The notes beneath the pieces were generated by a model. The model was not told where the DNA came from. It made no database searches and was given only the letters and a program-made list of their open reading frames with translations. This document shows positions 1 to 9,781 of a stretch of DNA of 64,000 bases, in pieces. Each line of letters opens with the position of its first letter. Within the stretch, counting starts at the first letter, position 1. Position numbers and translations under genes: made by a program. The stretch comes from Sphingobacteriaceae bacterium (lineage in GTDB: Bacteria > Bacteroidota > Bacteroidia > Sphingobacteriales > Sphingobacteriaceae): NCBI GenBank assembly GCA_029266635.1, contig JAQSWM010000005.1:62001-126000 (forward strand). The letters are read 5' to 3'.

Positions 1-174
1 GAAGAGTTTGCAGATGAGATTGATGGATGGATTATTGATGAATTTAAGCGCATTGGCTTAGATACTGCAAAATCTGTTTTAAATTTATCGGCTGATGAAC
101 TTGTAAAACGTACTGATTTAGAAGAAGATACTGTACGCGAAGTTCTTGATATCCTGCGTTCTGAATTTGAATAA
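1..174 (+). CDS. nusA: Transcription termination/antitermination protein NusA, C-terminal end (partial)
   Basis: The first 57 codons are open in frame 1 and end in TAA at 172-174, so this is the 3' end of a gene that starts outside the window. The visible peptide (EEFADEIDGWIIDEFKRIG, then DLVKRTDLEEDTVREVLDIL, ending SEFE) is acidic and helical, like the C-terminal end of Bacteroidota NusA. NusA binds RNA polymerase and modulates pausing, termination and antitermination. Lying directly before infB matches the widespread nusA-infB operon. Identification rests on this tail plus context, because the S1 and KH domains are not in view. Confidence 0.8.
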   Translation, partial: EEFADEIDGWIIDEFKRIGLDTAKSVLNLSADELVKRTDLEEDTVREVLDILRSEFE

Positions 175-183
175 AAGAGCGTA

Positions 184-198
184 GCTGCTTCGGGCAGC
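184..198 (+). promoter_or_regulatory. Small UUCG-type hairpin between nusA and infB
   Basis: GCTGC at 184-188 and GCAGC at 194-198 can pair around a TTCGG loop just after the nusA stop codon. No T-run follows, so it is not a standard terminator. It may be an mRNA-stabilising or processing hairpin. The stem is only 5 bp and could be chance. Confidence 0.25.
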
Positions 199-232
199 AT
201 CAGTAAAAGCATGTAACGTCATATAAAAAACG

Positions 233-240
233 TATTTTTG
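233..240 (+). promoter_or_regulatory. Possible internal promoter -7 element before infB
   Basis: TATTTTTG matches the Bacteroidota -7 consensus TAnnTTTG and sits 28 bp before the infB start. No TTTG is present at the expected -33 distance, so promoter activity is uncertain. It could add extra infB expression within the nusA operon. Confidence 0.3.
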
Positions 241-267
241 GAAAATTTTGAGAGGTTAACTTTATAG

Positions 268-3189
268 ATGTCAGAAGGTAAAAGCACCAATTTATTAAAA
301 GCTGCAAAAGAGCTTAACATCGGTTTATCTACCGCTGTAGACTTTTTAGGCAAAAAAGGGTACAAAGTTGAACCCAAGCCTAATACGAAACTTAGCGAGG
401 ATATGTACGAAGTTCTTTTGAAAGAGTTTCAGGGGGATAAAATTGTACGGGAAGAAGCCAAGCAGATTGTTATTGGCAAAATCCGCCGCGATGATATGCC
501 GCCAGGAACTGAGCAGCCGCAAAGGCCGGAGCCGAGGCATTCAAGAGACTTTGAGCACGAAGAAATCCTGATCAAAAATACAGGTTCCTTCTCTGCTCCG
601 CCGCCTGCAGAAAAGCCAAAACCAACTCCTCCGCCTGCTCCAACTCCGGCACCAACGCCTGAACCTGAAGCGCCTAAGGCAGATGAGCCCGGCTTGAAAG
701 TTGTTGGTAAAATCAACCTTGACGAGTTAAACTCCAAAACACGCCCAGATAAAAAAGCGGAAACAGCTAAGCCTGAACCGCAGCCAGAGCCAGTGCCCGA
801 GAAAGCACAGGAAGAAAAGCCTGTTGCTGCACCTGTTGCCGAACAAGCTCCTGCAAAACCAGAAGAGGCACCTGCCGCAACGCCTGCTCCAGAAGCAAGC
901 GATGAAGGCGAAGATGTTATCCGGGCTAAAGCCGAAAGGTTAACAGGGCCGAACGTTGTAGGCCACATCACGCTTCCAACACAGCCGCCACGTCGTAAAG
1001 ACCAGCCGGTGGCGTCTTCATCCAATCTCGCAGCAAACGACAGCAAGCGGAAACGCAAGCGTAAGGATTTCCCCGGCGGCGGACAGCCACAAGGCAATGC
1101 GCAACAGGGTACTACAGGCGCCCGTCCAGGAATGCCTGGTCAAACCACAGGTGGAACTATCAACCCTAACCGTCCGGATTTCAGGAACAACGCCGCCAAC
1201 AGAGCTGCCCAGGGTAACCGTCCAGGATTTGGAAATCGCGGAGGACGTCCGGGAGATGGGCCCAAAGCTGAACCAACAGATAAGGAAATACAAGATCAGA
1301 TTAAGGCAACGCTTGCCCGTTTAAGCGGCGCCGGAAAGTCTGGTAAATTCTCACAACGTGCCAAACTTCGCCGCCAGAAACGTGACGATGTTGCGCAAAG
1401 TGCGGAGGAGGAAGCATTAGAAAGAGAACTTCAATCAAAAATATTAAAGGTTACAGAGTTTGTAACCGCAAACGAGCTCGCAAGCATGCTTGATGTTCCG
1501 GTAACGCAGGTTATTTCAACCTGTATGAGCCTGGGCATGTTCGTTTCCATCAATCAGCGCTTAGATGCAGAAACACTGAGCATCGTTGCTGATGAGTTTG
1601 GCTACGAGGTTGAGTTTGTAAAGCCCGAAGATGAAGAGACTTCCATTCTTGAAGAAGAAGATAGTCCTGAAGATTTGATCCCTAGAGCGCCAATTGTAAC
1701 GGTGATGGGCCACGTGGATCATGGTAAAACTTCGTTGCTTGACTTTGTCCGTAAGGCCAACGTAATTGCAGGTGAGGCCGGTGGTATCACGCAGCACATC
1801 GGAGCTTATGAAGTAACGCTTGAAAACGGAAATAAAATTACATTCCTTGATACTCCTGGTCACGAAGCGTTTACCGCGATGCGTGCTCGTGGTGCCAAGG
1901 TAACAGATATTGCGATCATTGTAATTGCTGCTGATGATAGTGTGATGCCTCAAACTCGTGAGGCGATCAATCACGCTCAGGCAGCGGGCGTTCCAATCGT
2001 TTTTGCGTTCAGCAAGATCGATCGTCCGGGGGCAAATGCCGATAAGATCCGTGAGCAGCTTTCTGCTATGAATATCCTGGTTGAAGACTGGGGTGGGAAA
2101 TACCAGAGCCAGGAGATTTCCGGTAAAACGGGATTAAACGTGGATCTGCTCCTCGAAAAAGTATTGCTTGAAGCCGAGTTGTTAGAACTTAAAGCTAATC
2201 CGAACAAACGTGCGGTTGGTACAGTGATAGAAGCTGCGCTTGACAAAGGAAGAGGTATCGTAACTACAGTATTGATCCAGTCGGGAACTCTTCGCGTTGG
2301 CGATCCGATTCTTGCCGGCGGATATAGTGGACGTGTAAAAGCGCTGCATAATGAGCGTGGACAAAAAGTTAATCAGGCTGGTCCTTCTACTCCGGTTCAG
2401 GTGTTGGGTATGCAGGGTGCGCCGACCGCAGGGGACAAGTTCAACGCCATGGAAAGCGAAGTTGAGGCAAGACAAATTGCCAACAAACGCCTTCAGTTGC
2501 AACGTGAACAAGGGCTTCGTACTCAGAAACATATCACACTTGATGAAATTGGACGTCGTTTAGCGATAGGAAACTTCAAAGAGCTGAATGTGATTGTGAA
2601 AGGTGACGTAGATGGTTCAATTGAGGCGTTATCCGATTCATTGCTCAAACTGTCAACTGAACAGATTCAGGTAAATATTATCCATAAATCGGTAGGACAG
2701 ATCTCTGAATCTGACGTGTTATTAGCTTCGGCATCTGATGCGATCATCATTGGTTTCCAGGTACGCCCATCATCCGGCGCACGGAAACTGGCCGAACAGG
2801 AAGAAATCGATATCCGACTATATTCCATCATCTACGATGCCATCAACGAGGTTAAAGCCGCTATGGAAGGCATGCTTGCTCCCGAGTTTGAAGAGAAAAT
2901 CACTTCAAATGTGGAAATACGCGAAGTGTTTAATATCACCAAGGTCGGCAGAATTGCGGGTTGTATGGTTTTAGACGGTAAGATAACGCGAAACAGCAAA
3001 GTACGGGTAATCCGGGATGGTGTAGTAATTTACACCGGCGAACTTGCTTCACTAAAACGTTTTAAAGACGATGTGAAAGAAGTTGGTACAAATTACGAAT
3101 GTGGTTTAAATATTCAGAACTTCAACAACATTGAGGTAGGCGATATAGTTGAATCGTACGAACAGGTAGAAGTAAAACGAAAGCTTTAA
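268..3189 (+). CDS. infB: Translation initiation factor IF-2
   Basis: This 973-residue protein is the GTPase that brings initiator tRNA to the 30S subunit and promotes subunit joining. The N-terminal 60 residues form an IF2_N-type domain ([19 protein letters not shown]). A long linker rich in Pro, Ala, Glu and Lys follows (about 85-300), then basic and Gly/Asn/Arg-rich stretches, and a second IF2_N segment near 390-450. The G domain begins near residue 476 with [12 protein letters not shown] (P-loop near 481), DTPGHEAF and SKID, followed by domains II-IV. The ATG at 268 gives the expected N-terminus. The linker makes it longer than the roughly 890-residue E. coli protein, as is usual in Bacteroidota. 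It follows nusA and ends at a strong terminator. Confidence 0.97.
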   Translation: MSEGKSTNLLKAAKELNIGLSTAVDFLGKKGYKVEPKPNTKLSEDMYEVLLKEFQGDKIVREEAKQIVIGKIRRDDMPPGTEQPQRPEPRHSRDFEHEEILIKNTGSFSAPPPAEKPKPTPPPAPTPAPTPEPEAPKADEPGLKVVGKINLDELNSKTRPDKKAETAKPEPQPEPVPEKAQEEKPVAAPVAEQAPAKPEEAPAATPAPEASDEGEDVIRAKAERLTGPNVVGHITLPTQPPRRKDQPVASSSNLAANDSKRKRKRKDFPGGGQPQGNAQQGTTGARPGMPGQTTGGTINPNRPDFRNNAANRAAQGNRPGFGNRGGRPGDGPKAEPTDKEIQDQIKATLARLSGAGKSGKFSQRAKLRRQKRDDVAQSAEEEALERELQSKILKVTEFVTANELASMLDVPVTQVISTCMSLGMFVSINQRLDAETLSIVADEFGYEVEFVKPEDEETSILEEEDSPEDLIPRAPIVTVMGHVDHGKTSLLDFVRKANVIAGEAGGITQHIGAYEVTLENGNKITFLDTPGHEAFTAMRARGAKVTDIAIIVIAADDSVMPQTREAINHAQAAGVPIVFAFSKIDRPGANADKIREQLSAMNILVEDWGGKYQSQEISGKTGLNVDLLLEKVLLEAELLELKANPNKRAVGTVIEAALDKGRGIVTTVLIQSGTLRVGDPILAGGYSGRVKALHNERGQKVNQAGPSTPVQVLGMQGAPTAGDKFNAMESEVEARQIANKRLQLQREQGLRTQKHITLDEIGRRLAIGNFKELNVIVKGDVDGSIEALSDSLLKLSTEQIQVNIIHKSVGQISESDVLLASASDAIIIGFQVRPSSGARKLAEQEEIDIRLYSIIYDAINEVKAAMEGMLAPEFEEKITSNVEIREVFNITKVGRIAGCMVLDGKITRNSKVRVIRDGVVIYTGELASLKRFKDDVKEVGTNYECGLNIQNFNNIEVGDIVESYEQVEVKRKL

Positions 3190-3208
3190 TCAGCATTTCA
3201 AATATTTT

Positions 3209-3243
3209 AAAGCCATCCGCCAGTAAGGCGGATGGCTTTTTTG
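3209..3243 (+). terminator. Rho-independent terminator after infB
   Basis: A GC-rich stem (AAGCCATCCGCC pairing with GGCGGATGGCTT around a 4-5 nt loop) is followed by a T-run, 20 bp after the infB stop. It should end the nusA-infB transcript and separates it from the glycan locus. Confidence 0.9.
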
Positions 3244-3299
3244 TTACAGGCAAATGCGAAACCGGATATTTTGTGTTTCTTTAATAGCCTAAACTCACA

Positions 3300-4172
3300 A
3301 TGATGCTCGCAAGGCTGAAAAAAATATATCGCTTCTTCATAAAAGCAAAACCAACCAAAGTTGTACAGATCGACAGCTTTACGCTTACTGCGCCACGTCA
3401 GCATCAAATTGAACACCTCACAAAAAAGCATAAGTATTACTCCCGGAATCTTCCACGAATTGCCAAATACATCGAGGAAAAATATCCTTCCTATAACATC
3501 ATTGATGTTGGAGCGAACATCGGGGATTCGATTGCGCTGTTCCGATTAGCGGATGTGCATCAGAAAGTTTACGCCTTCGAGGGCGAGGACTCTTTTTATG
3601 ACCTCCTAACTCAGAACCTACCGATTTTCAAGAATGTGGAAGCATTCAAAGTGTTTTTGGGAGAGGAAACTCATGTGGAGCATTTGGCTGTGGAGTCGCA
3701 GCTGGGCACTGGAAAGCTCAGCATGGGCGAAGGCAGGGCAATCCAGGTACAGAAACTAGATGATTTCCTTAAGGAACATCCGATAAGCGACATCAAGCTG
3801 CTTAAAACTGATACAGACGGCTTTGATTTCAAAATCTTGCGTGGAAGCAGAGAGTTGCTGGCACGCGATAAACCTGTTCTTTTCTTTGAGTACGATGCTG
3901 ACTACCTCGAAGCTTTAGGAGATGACGGCATCAGCTTCTTTTCCGAACTGGAAAAGCTTGGCTACTCAAAAGCTTTTTTTTACGATAACTTCGGGAAGTT
4001 TCTGATCTCTGTCGCGGTAACGCAAACAGAGATTATCAAACAACTGCATGCCTACATGCGAAAGAAAGAGGGATCATTCTACTACTACGATGTTTGTGTA
4101 TTTCATCAGGAGGACGAGGCTTTGTCAGAGGAGGTGGTTAGGAAAGAGGTGAGATTTTTTCACGTTTCATAG
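3300..4172 (+). CDS. FkbM-family SAM-dependent methyltransferase
   Basis: This 290-residue cytosolic protein has the class I methyltransferase glycine motif IIDVGANIGDSIALF (about residues 62-76), an acidic SAM-ribose position (AFEGED) and KLLKTDTDGFDFKILRGSRE near 165-185, all typical of FkbM methyltransferases. These O-methylate sugars or other small substrates and are common in polysaccharide loci. Two adjacent ATGs (3300, 3303) are possible starts. It is followed after 6 bp by a second methyltransferase, and glycosyltransferases lie just beyond on the other strand, so a cell-surface glycan substrate is likely. The real substrate cannot be read from the sequence. Confidence 0.8.
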   Translation: MMLARLKKIYRFFIKAKPTKVVQIDSFTLTAPRQHQIEHLTKKHKYYSRNLPRIAKYIEEKYPSYNIIDVGANIGDSIALFRLADVHQKVYAFEGEDSFYDLLTQNLPIFKNVEAFKVFLGEETHVEHLAVESQLGTGKLSMGEGRAIQVQKLDDFLKEHPISDIKLLKTDTDGFDFKILRGSRELLARDKPVLFFEYDADYLEALGDDGISFFSELEKLGYSKAFFYDNFGKFLISVAVTQTEIIKQLHAYMRKKEGSFYYYDVCVFHQEDEALSEEVVRKEVRFFHVS

Positions 4173-4178
4173 CTTACA

Positions 4179-4997
4179 ATGAGAAGTAAAATCACAGGAG
4201 GACCAACGCAATTTCTATTCACAGCCAAAGTGCTGGGGAAATATGACGTTAAGTATTATCAATGTAAGCAGACGGGCTTTATTCAAACGGAAGATCCTTA
4301 CTGGTTAGATGAAGCTTATTCATCAGCGATAGCCACTCTTGACCTTGGCTTGATGATGAGAAATCAGAACATGTGCAAGGATGTAGAGCGGATCATCTCA
4401 CGTGATTTTAAAGCTGATGGAAGGTTTCTTGATTATGCGGGAGGCTACGGCATATTTACGCGGATGATGAGAGATCGTGGATTTGACTTTTACCATACGG
4501 ATAAATACTGTCAGAACATCTTTTCCCAGCACTTCGACCTTAGCGATATTGAAATGAAAGCCGGTTTTGATGTACTCACGGCCTTTGAAGTGTTTGAACA
4601 TCTCGTTAATCCGCTGGCGGAAATCGAACATTTGCTCAGCTATTCTGACAATCTGATCTTTTCTACAGAAATGGTTCCGGTGGGCATCGAGTTAAAGCCA
4701 GAGAGCTGGTGGTATTTCGTGCCGGAGATCGGCCAACATATTGCGTTTTACACAGAAGAGAGCCTGCAGTTTATTGCGCAAAAGTTTAACTGTAATTTCT
4801 ACACTAATGGTTCAAACCTACACCTGATTACAAAGAGGAGGGTTGATCATAACCCGATGTTTAAAGCCAAACGGGATAAGTTTTTGGTAAGGAAGCTGAA
4901 GAAGCTGCTGGCAAGGCTTGATAAGCAGCCGAAAGCTCGGAAGCCATTGCTTGATGCTGATATCGATTATGTAAAAAGTCGGCTCACGCTTCGTTAA
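4179..4997 (+). CDS. Class I SAM-dependent methyltransferase (type 11/12-like)
   Basis: This 272-residue protein has a methyltransferase core: FLDYAGGYGIFTRMMRDRGF (SAM-binding loop, about residues 86-105), then FDVLTAFEVFEHLVNPLAEI (about 129-148), the post-I signature of Methyltransf_11/12/23 proteins. It lies 6 bp after the FkbM-type gene and is probably co-transcribed with it. The C-terminal 70 residues are basic (KRRVDH, KAKRDKFLVRKLKKLL). Its last 14 bp overlap the 3' end of the convergent gene at 4984-5946. Glycan or glycolipid methylation is inferred from the neighbours only. Confidence 0.75.
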   Translation: MRSKITGGPTQFLFTAKVLGKYDVKYYQCKQTGFIQTEDPYWLDEAYSSAIATLDLGLMMRNQNMCKDVERIISRDFKADGRFLDYAGGYGIFTRMMRDRGFDFYHTDKYCQNIFSQHFDLSDIEMKAGFDVLTAFEVFEHLVNPLAEIEHLLSYSDNLIFSTEMVPVGIELKPESWWYFVPEIGQHIAFYTEESLQFIAQKFNCNFYTNGSNLHLITKRRVDHNPMFKAKRDKFLVRKLKKLLARLDKQPKARKPLLDADIDYVKSRLTLR

Positions 4998-5946
4998 GGT
5001 ACTTAACAAGTGATTCAAAGTGCTCCTGAAAATAGAAATCGTATCCATCGCGACCCTCTGGGATCACGTTCGGAGCATTGAAGTATGTCTCCAGAATTCG
5101 CGGTCTTTTTAAACCTTCAGCCAGCGAAAAAGGAAAAGACTGATTGCCGATAAAAAACTTGCAGCCAGCAATTATTTCTGCTAATCTCAAGAAATCTGGC
5201 ACCTGCAACCAACGGAGATTTGGTATATTTTTTCTAAGCTCATTGTATTCGGATTCAATACCAACGAATTCCAAATTGTCATATTTAGCGAGGAAACTAT
5301 AATCAATCAACGAATTCTGATAGCGACTGCTTCTTGCAATAATTATTTTATCAGCGAAACTCAGGTCGGGTTTTGCCTCAATCCAAGGTGCCGTCAAATC
5401 AGCTATTCCTCCGATCAAATAACAATACCAACGTGCGATACTTCCACGGTCCAACTTAATTCCTGATGCTCGAACAAGATCAAAATCGAGCAATACTTTT
5501 TGGCCATCAAGAATAGCTGCTTCCTTAAGATATGATTGGTTCTTCAGGAGCGGCAATAGCATATCTGCCATTTTCTGGTTCAACATGACGTTGCCAAGCG
5601 GATGGGAGAATCCGAGTGGCAGGTCCAGCGGCCGATCTAATCTCAAGAAAAGGCTGATGGGCGATGAAGTTTTTTCTTCGACAGACTTCAAAGCAGCCAG
5701 GGAGTAGATGATATCTCCGGCATTTCCACTATGGCTGAAATTAGTAGAACATCCCTTCTCATGCCATTCCGTTATACGTTTTAACGTAAGCGGCTGGTTA
5801 TATTGAAGGAAGTTGTTTACTTCCTGGCTGTAGTTTTGGGTGACTTTGTAATGGTTCAGACCCTTTTTATACTCGGAGTAGCGCTTTCGGTCAGACCACT
5901 TTAGCCAGAGTTTCACAAGCAGGGGCTTCTTAGCAAATTCCATCAT
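4984..5946 (-). CDS. GT9/GT-B-like glycosyltransferase candidate
   Basis: This 320-residue protein has no clean textbook signature, but HSGNAGDIIYSLAALKSVEE (about residues 71-90) resembles the N-terminal GDIIYSLPAL motif of family 9 (heptosyltransferase-like) enzymes. The late segment DFLRLAEIIAGCKFFIGNQS (about 247-266) resembles the acceptor/NDP-sugar part of GT9 C-terminal domains. It starts inside the stop codon of the upstream GT2 gene (ATGA overlap at 5943-5946), which implies translational coupling. A role in surface glycan assembly is likely from context. The donor sugar is unknown, and it could be a degenerate or novel GT-B fold protein. Confidence 0.55.
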   Translation of the reverse strand: MMEFAKKPLLVKLWLKWSDRKRYSEYKKGLNHYKVTQNYSQEVNNFLQYNQPLTLKRITEWHEKGCSTNFSHSGNAGDIIYSLAALKSVEEKTSSPISLFLRLDRPLDLPLGFSHPLGNVMLNQKMADMLLPLLKNQSYLKEAAILDGQKVLLDFDLVRASGIKLDRGSIARWYCYLIGGIADLTAPWIEAKPDLSFADKIIIARSSRYQNSLIDYSFLAKYDNLEFVGIESEYNELRKNIPNLRWLQVPDFLRLAEIIAGCKFFIGNQSFPFSLAEGLKRPRILETYFNAPNVIPEGRDGYDFYFQEHFESLVKYLNEA

Positions 5947-6866
5947 CTGAGCAGTTCTTTCAATTTATATCCCCAAAGATACTTTAGTAGAAAATTAAAC
6001 TTGCTGATCGGAGATTTTCTTTGAATGAACAGCAGTATCTTTTTTCTTCTTAGCATGAAAAGAAAAAGCGAGAAGCAGAAGTATTGATGAAGCCGGGATG
6101 ACAGCAACTGCGAAAATCTTGCGACATCCTGATTATAAGGAACGGCAGAGGCAAAGGTGTGTACGCGGTCGGACTCTTTTTGTATATGGGTGAGGATGTC
6201 TCTCTTTTTCGAAGGGCCTGCACGCAAAATATCGGTGCTGGCTTGTGTGTGCTGGCGATACTTTACCAGCCTTCCAGGTAGGAAATCGATGGTTCCATAA
6301 CTAGCAGCTATATACGCCAGCCACCAATCGTGAAACACATTGTCGGGGAATGGAAAGAGGTGTTGCACAAGTTCCTTCTTAAACAAGCAACTGTGACCTG
6401 AAACGCAATTTTCAAGGATAAAATGCCGGTTGTCTTTTCCCCGATAAAAATTCCGAATATCAGACATATTCCGGTTCAATGCCTGTCCGTGTTCATCTAC
6501 AAATTCTGAATCATGGTATATCAGCAGGTTATCGCCAAGGGCCTTTGCCTGAAGCTCAATTTTGTTCATGTCCCAAATATCATCCTGATCTGCCAAGGCG
6601 ATAAATTCTCCCCGGCAAAGCTGTATAGCCTTTTCAAAATTCTTTACGAAGCCCAGGTTAGCAGCATTCTGATGTACGATTATCCGGGAATCGGCAACGG
6701 CGTATTGGTGTAGGATTTCAGGAGTACTGTCTGTAGAGCAGTCATCTATAATTACTATCTCCAGGTTTTTCCAGGTTTGTGTTACAATGGAATCAAGTTG
6801 TTGCTTTAGGTAAGCCGCACCGTTATACGTGCACATGGCAATTGAGAGAAGCGGCTGGCTGAACAT
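5943..6866 (-). CDS. Family 2 glycosyltransferase
   Basis: This 307-residue GT-A fold enzyme opens with LSIAMCTYNGAAYLKQQLDS, followed by IVIIDDCSTDSTPEIL (nucleotide-binding Asp pair, about residues 37-52) and ALADQDDIWD (metal-binding DxD-type motif, about 92-101). WWLAYIAASYG near 180 is typical of rhamnosyl- and related transferases. It adds sugars from an NDP donor at the cytosolic face of the membrane. It sits between an MsbA-like exporter (2 bp upstream) and the GT9-like gene (4-bp overlap), all on the minus strand, so these form an operon for lipid-linked or surface glycan. Confidence 0.88.
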   Translation of the reverse strand: MFSQPLLSIAMCTYNGAAYLKQQLDSIVTQTWKNLEIVIIDDCSTDSTPEILHQYAVADSRIIVHQNAANLGFVKNFEKAIQLCRGEFIALADQDDIWDMNKIELQAKALGDNLLIYHDSEFVDEHGQALNRNMSDIRNFYRGKDNRHFILENCVSGHSCLFKKELVQHLFPFPDNVFHDWWLAYIAASYGTIDFLPGRLVKYRQHTQASTDILRAGPSKKRDILTHIQKESDRVHTFASAVPYNQDVARFSQLLSSRLHQYFCFSLFLFMLRRKKILLFIQRKSPISKFNFLLKYLWGYKLKELLR

Positions 6867-6868
6867 AG

Positions 6869-8683
6869 CTATTCATTAAAAGCCTGCATATCAATCAGCT
6901 TTTTGTATAAGCCGTTTTGGGCAAGCAACTCCTGGTGGGTTCCGGTTTCAACAATAGTTCCGTTGTCGAGCACCACAATTTTATCTGCGTTCTGGATGGT
7001 GCTTAGCCTGTGGGCGATGATAAGAGAAGTCCGGTTTTTCATCAGGTTATTCAACGCATCCTGAACCAGCTTCTCTGATTCTGTATCCAGTGCCGAAGTC
7101 GCTTCGTCCATCAGCATGATTTCTGGGTTGTGCAGAACCGATCTGGCAATGCTGATCCGCTGCTTCTGTCCGCCCGACAGCTTCATGCCCCGATCTCCGA
7201 TATTCGTTTGATAGCCTTTGTCTGTATTCAGGATGAACTCATGAGCGTTAGCAATTCTCGCCGCAGCCTCCACTTCCTCTGCAGTAGCCTCCGGCTTTCC
7301 GAAAGCGATGTTGTTGAAAATAGTGTCGTTGAATAAAATCGATTCCTGGTTGATAATGCCCATCAAAGAGCGGACAGAATCAGTTTTAAGCGCCGAGATG
7401 CTCTTGCCGTCTATCAATATATCGCCCGAAGAAGGCTCAATAAATCGCGGCAGCAGATCCATTAAGGTAGACTTACCGCCTCCTGAAGGCCCGACCAATG
7501 CTACTGATTTCCCTTTCGGGATAAAAAGTGAAATGTTGTTGAGCACGGGCTTATCTTCATAAGCGAAACTTACATCCTTAAACTCAATGCTATCTTCAAA
7601 ACTGGTTATCGCTACAGCATTTGTGCTATCAACGATCTTCGGCTTTTCATCAATAAGCTGCAATACACGTTCGCCGGCCGCCAAACCCTGATGGATATTG
7701 CTGAAAGAATCTGTTATTGCCTTCGCCGGGCGCATTACCTGCGAAAAGATCGCGATGTAGGTGATAAAATCGGCAGCTTGTAGCTGCGAATCTGAGTGGA
7801 TGATCAAATATCCGCCGTATAGCACAATAGCCGAAACCATGATCACGCCCATTGCTTCCGACACCGGTGATGCCAATTGCTGCCTCTTGGCCATCGATCG
7901 CGTTACAGACGAATAATGCTTATTTTCATCGTGGAACTTGGCCTTGATAAAGTCTACAGCATTGAAAGCTTTTATGATTTTGATTCCCGAAAGTGCTTCA
8001 TCCAGGTAGCTGATCATCATCCCAAATGAACGCTGAGACTCATGTGCCTGCTGTTTTAAGCGCTTCACAATTCGCCCAATTATCAATCCTGAAACAGGGA
8101 TGAAAAGCAAGGCGTATATCGTGAGGGTTGGCGATATCGCGAAAAGCATAAACAAATAAGCAATCAGCTGAACCGGTTCTTTGAAGACTACCTGCAAAGT
8201 TCCGGTAACCGAAAACTGCACAGTTTGAACATCGGATGCAATTTTCGAAATTATATCGCCTTTCCGCTCATTACTGAAATATCCGAGATGGAGATCCATC
8301 ACATTGAAAAAGACGGCTTTTCGCAGATTCAGCAATGTATGCACACGCAAATTCTCCATTATCCATTGCGAAAAATACCTGAACAGGTTCGCGATGATAT
8401 TGCAAACCACGATGATTGCAACAACACGTTGTAAAGCCCCCCATCTTCCATATTCGAGAATAGCATTGGTGCTAAAAGCGTTAAACATGCCCATAATCCC
8501 CGATCCACCTTGTTGCACACCGGTATTGCAGTTATCTGTTGCAAACAATGTGTTCAGGAACGGTGCAAGAAGCGCAAAGTTCAGCGTATTGAAAAGAATA
8601 GCGACAGCAGTTACAAGCGTGTATGGAATGGCAAACTTCCCTAGTGGTTTAGCAAAAGATAAAAGGCGGAAATAAGTCTTCAT
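6869..8683 (-). CDS. ABC exporter, permease-ATPase fusion (MsbA-like)
   Basis: This 604-residue half-transporter has an N-terminal six-helix membrane domain (about 1-330) and a C-terminal ATPase: Walker A GPSGGGKSTLMDLLPRF (about 398), signature LSGGQKQRISIARS, Walker B IMLMDEATSALD, and the H-loop IIAHRLST. It works as a dimer that flips lipids or lipid-linked glycans, the role of MsbA. Flanking glycosyltransferase genes support a lipid or lipid-glycan substrate, but a drug or peptide exporter cannot be excluded by sequence. It precedes the GT2 gene by 2 bp. Confidence 0.9.
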   Translation of the reverse strand: MKTYFRLLSFAKPLGKFAIPYTLVTAVAILFNTLNFALLAPFLNTLFATDNCNTGVQQGGSGIMGMFNAFSTNAILEYGRWGALQRVVAIIVVCNIIANLFRYFSQWIMENLRVHTLLNLRKAVFFNVMDLHLGYFSNERKGDIISKIASDVQTVQFSVTGTLQVVFKEPVQLIAYLFMLFAISPTLTIYALLFIPVSGLIIGRIVKRLKQQAHESQRSFGMMISYLDEALSGIKIIKAFNAVDFIKAKFHDENKHYSSVTRSMAKRQQLASPVSEAMGVIMVSAIVLYGGYLIIHSDSQLQAADFITYIAIFSQVMRPAKAITDSFSNIHQGLAAGERVLQLIDEKPKIVDSTNAVAITSFEDSIEFKDVSFAYEDKPVLNNISLFIPKGKSVALVGPSGGGKSTLMDLLPRFIEPSSGDILIDGKSISALKTDSVRSLMGIINQESILFNDTIFNNIAFGKPEATAEEVEAAARIANAHEFILNTDKGYQTNIGDRGMKLSGGQKQRISIARSVLHNPEIMLMDEATSALDTESEKLVQDALNNLMKNRTSLIIAHRLSTIQNADKIVVLDNGTIVETGTHQELLAQNGLYKKLIDMQAFNE

Positions 8684-8720
8684 CCGAAGGAATAATCAGC
8701 AAATCTACGAAACAAGGGGC

Positions 8721-9710
8721 TCAATCTTTTAGCCATTTGATGTTTAGGCCTATCAGCATGGAGTTAAATTCTGCGTGTACATCTTTAATGCTACGCTTGC
8801 TGTGGTGTGCTGCCATCAAAGCTTTTAAGTTTTCCTTCGATGATCTGATGGCTTTGGAATTAGTAAAGAGCGCTTTATAGCTGTTGAAAATCCAATACTG
8901 ACCTGTAAAGATTTTGCTGACGATATCCGCCAGGATCTGAAAGACCCAAAATAGTTTTGGAATACCTGATAAATGGATCGCGTGTACATAAAATCGGTTC
9001 CGAAAATATATGGTTTTTACCCAGCTGCTTGTTTTATAGGTTTTGGTAGTTGCCGAGATTTGGTGCCTGCAGATAGAGTGATGCTCATAATAACATTTCC
9101 AACCCATCCGCCAGGCTCGGAACCCGAGATCCAGATCCTCTCCATAGAAGGGTGAAAATATCTCATCAAACCCACCTATCCCTTTAAGCTTTTTTGCGTC
9201 GATTAGGGCGTTGGCTCCAGACAAATACAGCGTTGGGACGTGATCTGAAGGAGTTAAGGAATAGAAAAAGTCTGTTTTAAATTTGAATCCGTTGAATTTT
9301 AAAGCTCGGGCAGTATCCTGAAGCCCGTCGCCTTCCATATCGATAATCCTGCCCATCACACCGAAAGTATCTGCTTTCTCAAAATACTTCCATTGAGCAT
9401 CAAAATAGTGAGGCAAAAGCTTTACATCCGAGTTCAGCAGAAAAATTAGGTCGTTTTTAGAAGCCTGGATGCCAGCGTTGCAGGTGTGTGAGAAACCCTT
9501 GTTCGCATCGCTTTCCACCAAAACCAAATGCGCATACTCTTGCTTTATGAAGCTGACGGAGTCGTCGGTTGAGCCATCATCAACAATGATAATTTCGTAA
9601 TCTGCAGAGCTGTTAATTGCTGCTTCAATGGTGTAAGGCAAATACTTTTCTAATAAATGCTTGCCGTTATAATTGGGTATAACAATAGAAATGCTCCGCT
9701 TATCATCCAT
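8721..9710 (-). CDS. Family 2 glycosyltransferase (rhamnosyltransferase-like)
   Basis: This 329-residue enzyme has ISIVIPNYNGKHLLEKYL at its start, IIIVDDGSTDDSVSF (about 42-56), FLLNSDVKLLP (DxD-type metal site, about 92-102) and GGFDEIFSPFYGEDLDLGFR (about 181-200), whose ED-DL motif is typical of rhamnosyl/GlcNAc-type GT2 enzymes. The C-terminal part has a hydrophobic segment (IPKLFWVFQILADIV) that may touch the membrane. The ATG at 9710 is preferred over a TTG two codons upstream. It lies 37 bp upstream of the ABC exporter on the same strand and is probably the first gene of that operon. Confidence 0.87.
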   Translation of the reverse strand: MDDKRSISIVIPNYNGKHLLEKYLPYTIEAAINSSADYEIIIVDDGSTDDSVSFIKQEYAHLVLVESDANKGFSHTCNAGIQASKNDLIFLLNSDVKLLPHYFDAQWKYFEKADTFGVMGRIIDMEGDGLQDTARALKFNGFKFKTDFFYSLTPSDHVPTLYLSGANALIDAKKLKGIGGFDEIFSPFYGEDLDLGFRAWRMGWKCYYEHHSICRHQISATTKTYKTSSWVKTIYFRNRFYVHAIHLSGIPKLFWVFQILADIVSKIFTGQYWIFNSYKALFTNSKAIRSSKENLKALMAAHHSKRSIKDVHAEFNSMLIGLNIKWLKD

Positions 9711-9781
9711 TCGCAAGTACTGCTATTTGCCCGGTAGATTGTGCAATTATTCAGTTAATTTGTACAAATATAAATTTATTG

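Noticed and set aside
429-1097. Long antisense open frame opposite infB
   Set aside because: It mirrors the Pro/Ala-rich IF-2 linker, whose biased codons leave the opposite strand open. Its translation is Ser/Gly/Ala-rich without motifs, and infB is certain.
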